In this document: one piece after another, positions 33,101 through 40,824 of the stretch
Position numbering within the stretch: the stretch's first letter is position 1
Layout: every line of letters begins with the position of its first letter
Source of the DNA: Caryophanales bacterium UBA4100
Lineage (GTDB): Bacteria; Bacillota; Bacilli; Paenibacillales; UBA4045
NCBI GenBank assembly: GCA_002383285.1
Contig: DFXU01000093.1
Location: 14,349-55,172 of the forward strand
Length of the DNA: 40,824 nt
Reading direction: 5' to 3'
Notes under the pieces: model-generated
What the model saw: the letters and a program-made list of their open reading frames with translations, nothing else
Databases searched by the model: none
What the model was told of the DNA's origin: nothing
Translations under genes and position numbers: made by a program

Positions 33101-33410
33101 CGTCTGCAGCAGCTTAAATCCATTATAGTTACTCTGTGTTCGTCTGCAGCAGCTTAAATCCATTATAGTTACTCTGTGTTCGTCCGCAGCAGCTTAAATC
33201 CATTATAATTACTCTGTGTTCGTCCGCAGCAGCTTAAATCCATTGTATTTACTCTTTGTTCGTCTGCAGCAGCTTAAATCCATTATAGTTACTCTGTGTT
33301 CGTCTGCAGCAGCTTAAATCCATTATAATTACTCTTTGTTCGTCTGCGGCAGCTTAAATCCATTATAGTTACTCTGTGTTCATCCGCAGCAGCTTAGGTT
33401 CATTGTAACC
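33101..33410. repeat. 40-bp tandem repeat, seven units plus a partial eighth
   Basis: Units begin CGTCTGCAGCAGCTTAAATC at 33101 and recur every 40 bp exactly (33141, 33181, 33221, 33261, 33301, 33341, and a diverged 33381). Units differ at 0-4 positions. There are no spacers, so it is a minisatellite and not a CRISPR array. The period is not a multiple of three and stops occur in it. Confidence 0.97.
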
Positions 33411-33423
33411 ACAGTCTAGTCTT

Positions 33424-34143
33424 TTACCACAATTGCGGGTTACCTAGGTTGTCGATGAATGCAGGTGCGGAACCGGCAAATTCCTTATGTCTAGCAATGA
33501 GCCCAACAAGATTCTCGGCAGACTCATCTGCTGAGATAGCCGCTGCAGTATTCAGCTCACCACTCATATAGCTCTGAACCCAGCCGGGATGGAAATTGAG
33601 CACCTGACCGCCATCTTCATAAATCATATTCTGTGTAATGGCAGCATGCATATTAACGGATGCCTTCGCCATCATATAACCATACCAGGCTTTCCGTGTA
33701 CACTGACCAATACTACCAGCCTCAGAGGATATGTTGACTATTAATTTCGTCTCACTGTTCATGATCAATGGGATAAGCGCATTCGTTACCCTCAAGCCAC
33801 CAAGTCCTGTCACGTTAATCACGTTCAGTATATGATCGAAATCGAGTTCATCGTATATTGTTTTCTTGGTATCTCCAATTATTGCCCCATTGTTCACAAG
33901 AATGTCCAAGCTATCCGTTACCGAGGAGATATATTGCCCGGCCTTCTTCACGCTCTCATCGTTAGAAATATCAAGATCTACGATATATAACGTGTCTGGA
34001 TATTCTGCGTGCAGCGCTTCTAGCTCCTTCCAGCTACTCATATATTGTCCTGCGAAGACATGGTAGCCTTTATTCAGAAATTGTTTAGTAAATCCTAAGC
34101 CAAGTCCACGATCTGCTCCAGTAACACAAACGTATTGCTTCAA
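33424..34143 (-). CDS. Short-chain dehydrogenase/reductase
   Basis: NAD(P)-dependent oxidoreductase of the classical SDR fold, about 239 residues. The cofactor motif is TGADRGLGLG near the N terminus, the NNAG motif appears as NNGA, a catalytic Ser lies in VNISSEAGSIG, and Tyr/Lys appear as YMMAK. The HPGWVQSYM stretch resembles the PG motif after the active site. I prefer a TTG start at 34143 because GGTGGAG lies 5 nt upstream; the in-frame GTG at 34155 lacks good spacing. Substrate unknown. It follows the transglutaminase gene by about 75 nt that include an inverted repeat. Confidence 0.85.
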   Translation of the reverse strand: MKQYVCVTGADRGLGLGFTKQFLNKGYHVFAGQYMSSWKELEALHAEYPDTLYIVDLDISNDESVKKAGQYISSVTDSLDILVNNGAIIGDTKKTIYDELDFDHILNVINVTGLGGLRVTNALIPLIMNSETKLIVNISSEAGSIGQCTRKAWYGYMMAKASVNMHAAITQNMIYEDGGQVLNFHPGWVQSYMSGELNTAAAISADESAENLVGLIARHKEFAGSAPAFIDNLGNPQLW

Positions 34144-34188
34144 AGAGATCTCCACCCATCCTGATGTATAGTCGTGAGTCGAATCTAG

Positions 34189-34222
34189 TTTAGCATATTA
34201 TGAACCAATAATGAATGCTAAA
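34189..34222. promoter_or_regulatory. Inverted repeat upstream of the SDR gene
   Basis: TTTAGCAT (34189-34196) and ATGCTAAA (34215-34222) are perfect 8-bp arms around 18 nt. They overlap the transglutaminase stop codon. There is no T-run, so it may be an operator for the SDR gene rather than a terminator. Confidence 0.4.
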
Positions 34223-36512
34223 TCAACATCCTCCAAGATGCTATGATCCTTTCATACGGAATTCGCCTTCGCTCGGGAGGACCATAACGAGCTAACTCGT
34301 ATATAGACACCAATTCAAGCAGCTCCATTAACACCCCATTGGGATAATTGCCCCTTAATACGGACTCTCGAACAGTCTCATCTGTATGTATCACAAGACC
34401 ATTCCTTGACAATATCAGCTTGAGCATCCGCTCCAATAGTCGAGTATCCGTGTGATTCGTATTCAATCCCCAAGCGTACAGTAAGGAGATAAGGCGAATT
34501 CGAAGTATGCCAAACCAATATCTGATGAGAACTGATCTATATATATACTTCCCTGACTGACCTAATACTACGATAGCAGCTATCCATAGAAGTGCATGAA
34601 GCAACCGTTTATCTTGTAAGGTATCCAGGGTGCTCGAGATGAATCTTCCCACTTGATAAGAGGTTACCTCATCTGCTGAATTAGTTAGATCAGTATCCGA
34701 AACCAGTGCTGTCGCTGCCAAGCTAGCAGGAGTTGGGTCGAATGAAGTCCAGCCAATCCCTGATATATATACCTCTACCCATGAGTGAGCGTTCCGATTA
34801 CGGATCATCACTGAGTAAGTCTTCACATGACTTGCGCGTAGTCTCTGAGCACTTTCTTGCAAGTATACATTCTCTTCAGCCTTAATTATCTCTCCTGGAG
34901 CGAAGCCCTTCACCCAACGAGCTGGCACTCCTATCGATCGCAGCATTACGGTCATTGCAGTTGAGAAGTAGTCACAATAGCCTTCCTGCTGCTCGAACAA
35001 GAACTGATCGACGAAGTCACCGTCTTCTGTCTGAGGCCTAGGGGTTAACGTATAACGATAATGGTCATGTAAATATTGTTCAACTGCATGAGCCTTCTCC
35101 CATGTGGAATTAAACTCCTCCGTTATGGAGTGAGCCAGCTGTGAAACACGCTCTGGCAGTTGCTCTGGCAATTGAATATTCGGTACAGTTATTGCTGGAG
35201 GAACAGACCTCTTCTCTACATTCGCTGCTAACATCAATTTAGCACTGTCAGAGGTTAGCGGAGCTAGGGTTACCATCGAATAGGATGTAAGATACCTTGA
35301 TCCTCTTCCTTGTAATGTATATTTCCCTCCGACACGATCAATAGTTATTGGTCCAGGTGCTTTCCCCACAGTATCATTCTCAACGTTAAGACGATCAATA
35401 CGTTGAATCGCGCCGTTAGACAACAGGATTGTTGTATGCTCAGAGCTAGGATAACCGCGGAATGGGAATACCTCTTGAATGAACGTCGTGTCATTCGGCA
35501 TAGTAGGATTATCATCACTTAAGACATCGGGCAGCAGCTCACCCATCTCATATCCGTATAAATCACGCTCAGGGTTGCTCCAGCCCTTCCCATCATACAC
35601 TGCCTTCGATTCACCACGCCAATAAGCATCAGGATTCTCCGTATTCGCCAGGAAAGCAATAGAATCGTCTGAGCTTACAGAACCTCCAAGCGTCGAATCC
35701 GTCAAGCTATAGCCTGATCGCTGAACAGGCTTCGTCTGCTTAGTAGTGTAAGCGGGGTATCTTAGAAAGCTGAATGTCTCGAGTGTTTGCCAATTCCACT
35801 TCATTAAGGATGCCGGCAGCTTCATAGTCGTTTTTTCCTGACCCACTGATAATAGAAGTCCACTTCCTACGGTAATACTGACGAGTACAATTGAGCTTAC
35901 CATCCATCTTAGCGGCCAGCCTGAATGCTTAACCCTTAATCCGTACGTGCTCTCTATGCCAGGTAGGACACTTAACCCGTGTAGCAATAATCCTGTAATG
36001 ACAGCTATGACAACTCCCTTGGTTGTATCCATGCCTAACCATGTCTGCAGGATGAGCAAGTAGACAACCGTTAACATGGTCACATAGAGTGCAATTCGCT
36101 GATACAGAATAACTGCATACAGCCAGCAAACAACCGTCGACCATGCTCCAATGAACAGCAGCGTGCGACCTTCCCCACTCACAGCTCCCCACTCACCTAT
36201 AATGATGTGCAAGAAATCGTCCCAGATCAATATAGCAAAATCAAGCCACCACTCCAAATGAAGTAGATTTGTTCCGTGGAACATCGCAGCGACAGAGGAG
36301 AGAATGATCAATAGCTTGACGATCCATGTCCAGTAGCGCTGAATGCTTAGTACATCAACCGCTACGACACCTATAATGGTGATAAACAAAGGTGTAATCG
36401 AATAGACAGCCGTCCAATTCGATAACATCGATAAAGGAACCATCCATTCGTAAACAAGTACAACCAGCAATATCCCCAGCAGCAAACGGCGTAGAGCATT
36501 CTGATCACGCAT
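34218..36512 (-). CDS. Membrane transglutaminase-like protein (DUF3488 type)
   Basis: A 764-residue membrane protein. About six membrane segments occupy the first 220 residues, then comes a large extracellular part with a transglutaminase-like domain carrying Cys513 (EGYCDYFSTAMTVMLRSIGVPARWV), His576 (NAHSWVEVY) and Asp592 (SFDPTP), the full catalytic triad. A further membrane segment near residue 645 precedes a cytoplasmic tail. The start at 36512 has GGAGAG 7 nt upstream and overlaps the DUF58 gene by 8 nt. The moxR-DUF58-transglutaminase trio is widespread; its exact role is unclear. Confidence 0.9.
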   Translation of the reverse strand: MRDQNALRRLLLGILLVVLVYEWMVPLSMLSNWTAVYSITPLFITIIGVVAVDVLSIQRYWTWIVKLLIILSSVAAMFHGTNLLHLEWWLDFAILIWDDFLHIIIGEWGAVSGEGRTLLFIGAWSTVVCWLYAVILYQRIALYVTMLTVVYLLILQTWLGMDTTKGVVIAVITGLLLHGLSVLPGIESTYGLRVKHSGWPLRWMVSSIVLVSITVGSGLLLSVGQEKTTMKLPASLMKWNWQTLETFSFLRYPAYTTKQTKPVQRSGYSLTDSTLGGSVSSDDSIAFLANTENPDAYWRGESKAVYDGKGWSNPERDLYGYEMGELLPDVLSDDNPTMPNDTTFIQEVFPFRGYPSSEHTTILLSNGAIQRIDRLNVENDTVGKAPGPITIDRVGGKYTLQGRGSRYLTSYSMVTLAPLTSDSAKLMLAANVEKRSVPPAITVPNIQLPEQLPERVSQLAHSITEEFNSTWEKAHAVEQYLHDHYRYTLTPRPQTEDGDFVDQFLFEQQEGYCDYFSTAMTVMLRSIGVPARWVKGFAPGEIIKAEENVYLQESAQRLRASHVKTYSVMIRNRNAHSWVEVYISGIGWTSFDPTPASLAATALVSDTDLTNSADEVTSYQVGRFISSTLDTLQDKRLLHALLWIAAIVVLGQSGKYIYRSVLIRYWFGILRIRLISLLYAWGLNTNHTDTRLLERMLKLILSRNGLVIHTDETVRESVLRGNYPNGVLMELLELVSIYELARYGPPERRRIPYERIIASWRMLI

Positions 36513-37656
36513 AAACCATCTCTCCATTCCCGTTATGAGGAATATATAGAAGCTGGACTGATTGCTGATAGCCATAATGATCGTTGCTATACTCGCGTCT
36601 TGTATCTGGTGATGCCGTCAAGCCAATTACTACCCCACCTTCAATTGAGCTTCCTCCGGAATAATCTAGGGCTGCTCGCAGCTGCCCATCGAAGGATTCC
36701 GTGCTTAATGCTTCTACCCTTGCAAGCCACTCATAAATATCGCTAGATGCAGCTGATAGTCCGGAATAGGGAGGATTAACCGCGAGTCGACTATCTCCAC
36801 AAACCAATATGAATTTAAGTGAAGGGTCACTCATTTCCTTTACGATCCGCGTGACAGCACTTACTATGGTCTCAAAATAATCCTTCCTCGCATCCATAAC
36901 GATGAGCATCGACTTACTGACCTCCACCTCAAGCTGCTTCGTCTTCAGCTTCTGATATCTAGCATATGATTTCCAATCGATGCTAGATATCGGATCTCCG
37001 TTCATATAATCGCGTATCGTTCCATAGTTTGATGGTGCAGCCTCGTCTCGCCGCAACCGTTCTATCCAATCTCCTGCAAGTGGTGCGGGGTTTACCTGTA
37101 CAATTTCCGCCTCCAGCTCCTTCTGAACGAGAACTCGCTTCACCAAACCGAACATATCCCCGATGATAACCTGGGAGCTATGTACGCGGTATAAGCCTCT
37201 AGCTTTAGCTGAGGTGGTATAATGATATTTGACATTCCTAGCACCTCTAATAAATGCCAAACATACATATTGCTCATCTACTCCCTTATCAAACTCTGCT
37301 ATCTTCACAATGTTTGCAGCTTTTCCTACCCTCTCGTCTACCTGCGTCACCTGATTAGACCCCATCTTAACCCAGCTTTCCTCAACAACCATCCAGCACA
37401 GCCAATAACGAGCAGGGAGGCTGATTGCAAGCGTAACCTCAATCTGATCCCCAGCCTGAACAGGCTGCTGATGCAGCACTCGCTCTGCTAAGATATCTCC
37501 TCTACTAATCCATAGAGAGATCACAAGCATATAGATGAGTACGCATCCGATCGTACCGCTAAGGAACAAGCCCATGTAGCCACCGTTTGCAGCTAAACCT
37601 ATTGTTACAATCAGCAGCCCACTCATGCATACAATACGAACGATAGCAACGCTCAT
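36505..37656 (-). CDS. DUF58 domain protein
   Basis: A 383-residue protein with two membrane segments near its N terminus (VRIVCMSGLLIVTIGLAANGGYMGLFLSGTIGCVLIYMLV in outline) and a DUF58 domain marked by NYGTIRDYMNGDPISSIDWKSYARYQKL, followed by a von Willebrand-A-like fold (MLIVMDARKDYFETIV). The ATG at 37656 overlaps the MoxR stop (ATGA), with AAAGGG 9 nt upstream. Works with the MoxR ATPase next door in an undefined envelope process. Confidence 0.9.
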   Translation of the reverse strand: MSVAIVRIVCMSGLLIVTIGLAANGGYMGLFLSGTIGCVLIYMLVISLWISRGDILAERVLHQQPVQAGDQIEVTLAISLPARYWLCWMVVEESWVKMGSNQVTQVDERVGKAANIVKIAEFDKGVDEQYVCLAFIRGARNVKYHYTTSAKARGLYRVHSSQVIIGDMFGLVKRVLVQKELEAEIVQVNPAPLAGDWIERLRRDEAAPSNYGTIRDYMNGDPISSIDWKSYARYQKLKTKQLEVEVSKSMLIVMDARKDYFETIVSAVTRIVKEMSDPSLKFILVCGDSRLAVNPPYSGLSAASSDIYEWLARVEALSTESFDGQLRAALDYSGGSSIEGGVVIGLTASPDTRREYSNDHYGYQQSVQLLYIPHNGNGEMVYA

Positions 37657-38669
37657 CGAAACCAACCCTTTCGGAGATGTATCTCCTCATTGCTAGAGCG
37701 GGAATCCTTAATGAACGTAGGGACAGACACTTGCTTAATCAGCAACTCGAGCAAGTCCTCCCGTCTAAGCTGATCGACGTATTGATCCGACTTCATCATG
37801 ATGCGATGCTTGATAACTGCAGCTGCTAGAGCTTTAACATCATCGGGCACAACATATTGTCTGCCTTGCATCCATGCCCTTGCCTGAGATGCCCGCATCA
37901 ATGCAATAGACGCTCGCGGGCTTGCACCCAGACGAATATCCGGGTGATTCCGGGTAGTCTCTACGATATTAACAATATAGCGTTTAATAGAAGAATCCAC
38001 ATGAACAGTGCGTACAATTCGTTGAAGCTCGATCAGCTCATCCCCTGTTAATACAACCTTAACCTGCTCTAAAGGATGAGTTATCCGAACCCGCTCCATG
38101 AGCTCCATCTCCTGATCTATCATCGGGTAACCAACTCGCAATTGGAACATGAATCGATCCATCTGTGCCTCAGGGAGAGAATAGGTTCCCTCATGCCTTA
38201 ATGGATTCTGTGTCGCAAGCAGCAGGAATGGACGAGGGAGCGGATATGTTGTGCCATCCACGGTCACGCATCGTTCCTCCATGGCTTCGAGTAGGGCCGA
38301 CTGAGTTTTGGGCGATGCACGGTTGATCTCATCGGCCAGCACAATATTGGCCATGATCGGACCAGGCCGATATGTGAATTCCATCGTTTGTGGATGGAAG
38401 GCAGATATGCCTGTAATGTCTGAGGGAAGCTGATCAGGCGTGAATTGAATCCGCTTGAAGCTGCTACCAACAGATCCCGCAAGCGCTTGGACTAGCGTAG
38501 TTTTACCAACCCCAGGAACATCCTCGAGCAGGACATGACCTTCACATAAGCATGCTGTGATTACTCTCTCTATTAATAACCGCTTGCCCGCAATAACCTT
38601 CTCAATCTCTGTAATCCATCGTTCTATTAATTCGAGTGGGTGGTCCCACTGCTCAGAGAGTCGTGACAT
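37653..38669 (-). CDS. MoxR-family AAA+ ATPase
   Basis: Chaperone-like ATPase of the MoxR group, 338 residues from the ATG at 38669. Walker A is GVPGVGKTT, Walker B ADEINRA, and the AAA_3 signature ALLEAMEERCVTVDG and ATQNPLRHEGTYSLPEAQMDRF are present, with the C-terminal lid RLGASPRASIALMRA. Start is uncertain: GGGG is 13 nt before this ATG, while an in-frame TTG at 38702 would add 11 residues but has no evident ribosome binding site. First gene of the operon with DUF58 and the transglutaminase. Confidence 0.92.
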   Translation of the reverse strand: MSRLSEQWDHPLELIERWITEIEKVIAGKRLLIERVITACLCEGHVLLEDVPGVGKTTLVQALAGSVGSSFKRIQFTPDQLPSDITGISAFHPQTMEFTYRPGPIMANIVLADEINRASPKTQSALLEAMEERCVTVDGTTYPLPRPFLLLATQNPLRHEGTYSLPEAQMDRFMFQLRVGYPMIDQEMELMERVRITHPLEQVKVVLTGDELIELQRIVRTVHVDSSIKRYIVNIVETTRNHPDIRLGASPRASIALMRASQARAWMQGRQYVVPDDVKALAAAVIKHRIMMKSDQYVDQLRREDLLELLIKQVSVPTFIKDSRSSNEEIHLRKGWFR

Positions 38670-38760
38670 ATAGTTAGAAATTCCCCTTCCCCTAGTAGAC
38701 AATTGTTCTTATTACTACTATTGTTTCCATAGGGTCGGGGGTTTAGACACAGAAAAAAAA

Positions 38761-38784
38761 CTGCCGAGTAAAGAACCTCGGCAG
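38761..38784 (-). terminator. Intrinsic terminator of the RND pump gene
   Basis: On the minus strand CTGCCGAG and CTCGGCAG form a perfect 8-bp stem with an 8-nt loop, followed by eight T. It lies 20 nt after the pump's stop codon. Confidence 0.95.
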
Positions 38785-38804
38785 CAAGCTTTATAGCAAT
38801 ATGA

Positions 38805-40824
38805 TTATGCAGCTATATGTTGTTCCGCAGCCAGCTCACGACGCTGACGTTTAGACTTAATAAAGTGCAGAAGCTCGTAGATACACGGCACGATGACTAG
38901 CGTCAGCAGGGTTGCTACACTCAATCCACCGATGACCACAATGGCCAAGCTCTGGGAAACGATGCTTCCCGTTTGCGAGGATCCGAATACAATTGGCAGC
39001 ATTGCGCCGATTGTTGCGATAGCCGTCATCAGAATCGGACGCATTCTTATTCCAGCTGCCTCAAGCAGTGATTCACGAATCGTCATCGTATCTTCATTAT
39101 GCTTCACGCGATCGATAAGTACAATCGCATTCGTTACCACAATTCCGATAAGCATAACAACTCCGAATATAGCCGTAAAGTCAGGAGTTACTCCCGTAAT
39201 GATCAATCCTAGCACCGCACCAATAGGTACGAAGGTAACAGAGGATATGATCGCTAGCGGTGCACGAAGTGTCTTAAAGGTGAACACCATGATCAAGTAT
39301 ACAATAAAGATAGATACCAGCATCATAAGCATCAGACTATTGATATCCTCTGACTGATCCGCCGATGCGCCGCCAACAATCAGCTCTACACCATCCGGAG
39401 TTGTTAAATCTGCTAATTGAGTCTTGATTTCACCACCAACAATGGACAATTGAGATGGTTCAACTGTAGCGGATATTCGAATATAGCTTTCGCCATCCTT
39501 GCGGAAGAACTTAGTAGACTCCTCCGATTTGACCCACTTCGCAACATTCGAAACCGATTGTGGACCCGAGTCCGTCATGACCATCAATGAGGACAGCTCG
39601 CTCTCGGATTCTGGCTTCAGTGAAGGCTCGAGTACAACTTGAACCAATTGACCATCAACATGGATAGAACCAATCGGGACGGGATTTAGCATCCCTTGTA
39701 ATTGCATGGCGATATCGGCACCCTTAGCTTCTGTAGCATTCACTTCTAATGTATACACCGTTTTCTTCTCATCTTGATTACTCTCAACCTTAAGTACATC
39801 CTTGACAGGTTCAATTTTAGCAATAACATCGACTGCTGTCTGAGTAAGCAGCTCTAGATCTTCACCAATGATATCCACATACACCTGTGTTGAACTTCCA
39901 CCCATGAATAGATTTGCCGCTCCGGCATTCAATTCTGCCCCTTGATAGTTAACTCTTTGCGCGTTCACCGCATCAATAACAACCTCGGCATCTGCACCAT
40001 CCTTCATCTGAATCATATAGGTGACTAGTGTAGGTGACGAAACAGCACCATACTTGGCATCATCTGCACTATTCCCATTGGTCATAGCAACCCATTCTGT
40101 ATCCTCCTGCTCCAATAGGAAGGCTTCTAGCTTACCCCCATTCTCAAGCACCTCAGTAACAGGTGTGTTAGCTTCGTATTCCAAGGTTACACTTAGGGTT
40201 TCAGCGCTGGAGGAGTCAATCGCCCCCTTAGGCATATTCAAGTAAGTCGCTATGGATCCAACAAGCAACAAGATTGCTAGAGAGATTGGAAGCCACTTGT
40301 AGTTCAAATTCCACTCTAGGAAGCGAATAAATCGTTTCGAGGGCAGATGCTCCTTGATAACTGAATTTTTGAGCACCGTAGCACTTAAGATCGGAACAAT
40401 CGTTAATGCTACTAATAATGAAGATAGTAATGAATAGGTCATCGTTAAGGCAAATGGCAGCAAGAAGGATTGCAGCGAGCCATCCAAGAGACTCATAGGT
40501 AGGAAAACCGCAACCGTAGTTAATGTGGAAGCTGTAATCGCCCTCGATACCTCTTGTGTAGCATCAATGATTAATGAAACTGAGAATTTCTCCTTCTGCA
40601 GTCTGCGGAATATATTCTCAATGACAACAATACTATCGTCAACCAAACGCCCGACCGCTACCGCTACACCGCCTAATGTGAGGATATTAAGCGTGATGCC
40701 CGACATATTCAATAAGAAGAGGGTCATCGCTAACGACAATGGAATGGATATAATCGTAACTAATGTTGCTCGAATATTACGCATGAACAACATGATCACA
40801 ATTGTCGCGAGCAATGCTCCTAGC
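38805..40824 (-). CDS. RND-family efflux pump, C-terminal two thirds (cut by window edge)
   Basis: Proton-driven exporter of the AcrB/SwrC type. The frame is open to the right edge (LGALLATIVIMLFMRN), so the first roughly 340 residues are outside the window. The visible part starts in the first membrane bundle, with VGRLVDDSIVVIENIFRR carrying the paired Asp of the proton relay in TM4. It continues through a porter/docking domain (about residues 215-480 of the visible part) and the second bundle, ending with LTLVIVPCIYELLHF and a basic tail. In Gram-positives such pumps act without an outer-membrane channel. Substrate unknown. Confidence 0.93.
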   Translation of the reverse strand, partial: LGALLATIVIMLFMRNIRATLVTIISIPLSLAMTLFLLNMSGITLNILTLGGVAVAVGRLVDDSIVVIENIFRRLQKEKFSVSLIIDATQEVSRAITASTLTTVAVFLPMSLLDGSLQSFLLPFALTMTYSLLSSLLVALTIVPILSATVLKNSVIKEHLPSKRFIRFLEWNLNYKWLPISLAILLLVGSIATYLNMPKGAIDSSSAETLSVTLEYEANTPVTEVLENGGKLEAFLLEQEDTEWVAMTNGNSADDAKYGAVSSPTLVTYMIQMKDGADAEVVIDAVNAQRVNYQGAELNAGAANLFMGGSSTQVYVDIIGEDLELLTQTAVDVIAKIEPVKDVLKVESNQDEKKTVYTLEVNATEAKGADIAMQLQGMLNPVPIGSIHVDGQLVQVVLEPSLKPESESELSSLMVMTDSGPQSVSNVAKWVKSEESTKFFRKDGESYIRISATVEPSQLSIVGGEIKTQLADLTTPDGVELIVGGASADQSEDINSLMLMMLVSIFIVYLIMVFTFKTLRAPLAIISSVTFVPIGAVLGLIITGVTPDFTAIFGVVMLIGIVVTNAIVLIDRVKHNEDTMTIRESLLEAAGIRMRPILMTAIATIGAMLPIVFGSSQTGSIVSQSLAIVVIGGLSVATLLTLVIVPCIYELLHFIKSKRQRRELAAEQHIAA

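Larger units (their letters stand above)
32805..33423. other. Repeat-rich gene-free region between the SDR and ThuA-like genes
   Basis: It holds a 26-bp direct repeat (32837-32888), three copies of a 17-bp hairpin-like motif (32897, 32950, 33074) and the 40-bp tandem array (33101-33410). No gene, clear terminator or convincing promoter was seen. Confidence 0.75.

Noticed and set aside
33101..33410. CRISPR-like regular repeat
   Set aside because: The 40-bp units follow one another directly without unique spacers, no cas gene is in the window, and the units drift along the array. It is a tandem minisatellite.

Overview
The window looks like a chromosomal segment from a low-to-moderate-GC Gram-positive bacterium of the Paenibacillus/Bacillales type. 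The evidence is the Bacillus-type purine operon (purE-K-B-C-S-Q-L-F-M-N-H, with separate purS, purQ and small purL), strong AGGAGG ribosome binding sites, PurR-box promoters, Lpl/Yte/Yes-type sugar transport and two-component proteins, and a bacilliredoxin (YtxJ/BrxC) typical of bacillithiol users. Almost every gene lies on the minus strand; the only convincing plus-strand gene is ytxJ.

Layout from left to right. (1) 1-11892: the IMP biosynthesis operon, transcribed right to left from a promoter near 11966-11995 with a PurBox pair just upstream. purH is cut by the left edge, where the sequence begins with a perfect 42-bp palindrome. The purN-purH gap carries a 41-bp tandem repeat. (2) 11893-12734: a gene-free 0.84-kb stretch with the pur promoter, a 13-bp tandem repeat and other repeats. 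(3) 12735-16146: a Fur-box-controlled orphan siderophore ABC ATPase (YusV-like), ytxJ on the opposite strand, then a sulfide:quinone oxidoreductase with a CstR-type persulfide-sensing repressor behind a probable operator, and a 45-codon ORF. (4) 16187-18787: an ABC-2 exporter made of one ATPase and two permeases. (5) 18805-28756: a carbohydrate locus. It has a CUT1 uptake system (two permeases and a lipoprotein), a Gfo/Idh/MocA oxidoreductase and a ThuA-domain protein, preceded by a LacI-YesM-YesN regulatory operon. (6) 28891-32804: a PbuG-type purine permease behind a second PurBox promoter and a structured leader, guaA, and a second ThuA-like protein. (7) 32805-33423: a gene-free stretch with seven 40-bp tandem repeats and an eighth partial copy. 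(8) 33424-38702: an SDR enzyme and a moxR / DUF58 / transglutaminase operon. (9) 38805-40824: the C-terminal two thirds of an RND efflux pump, cut by the right edge.

Purine synthesis, GMP synthesis and purine uptake share recognisable PurR control. Region (3)-(5) appears to be an accessory block set between pbuG and purE, which lie close together in Bacillus subtilis. I see no CRISPR array, prophage, transposase or toxin-antitoxin pair, and no RNA gene that I can name. The least explained items are the edge palindrome, the pbuG leader RNA with competing pairings, the compact sqr-cstR unit, and several unrelated-length intergenic tandem repeats that share a GTTACT core.
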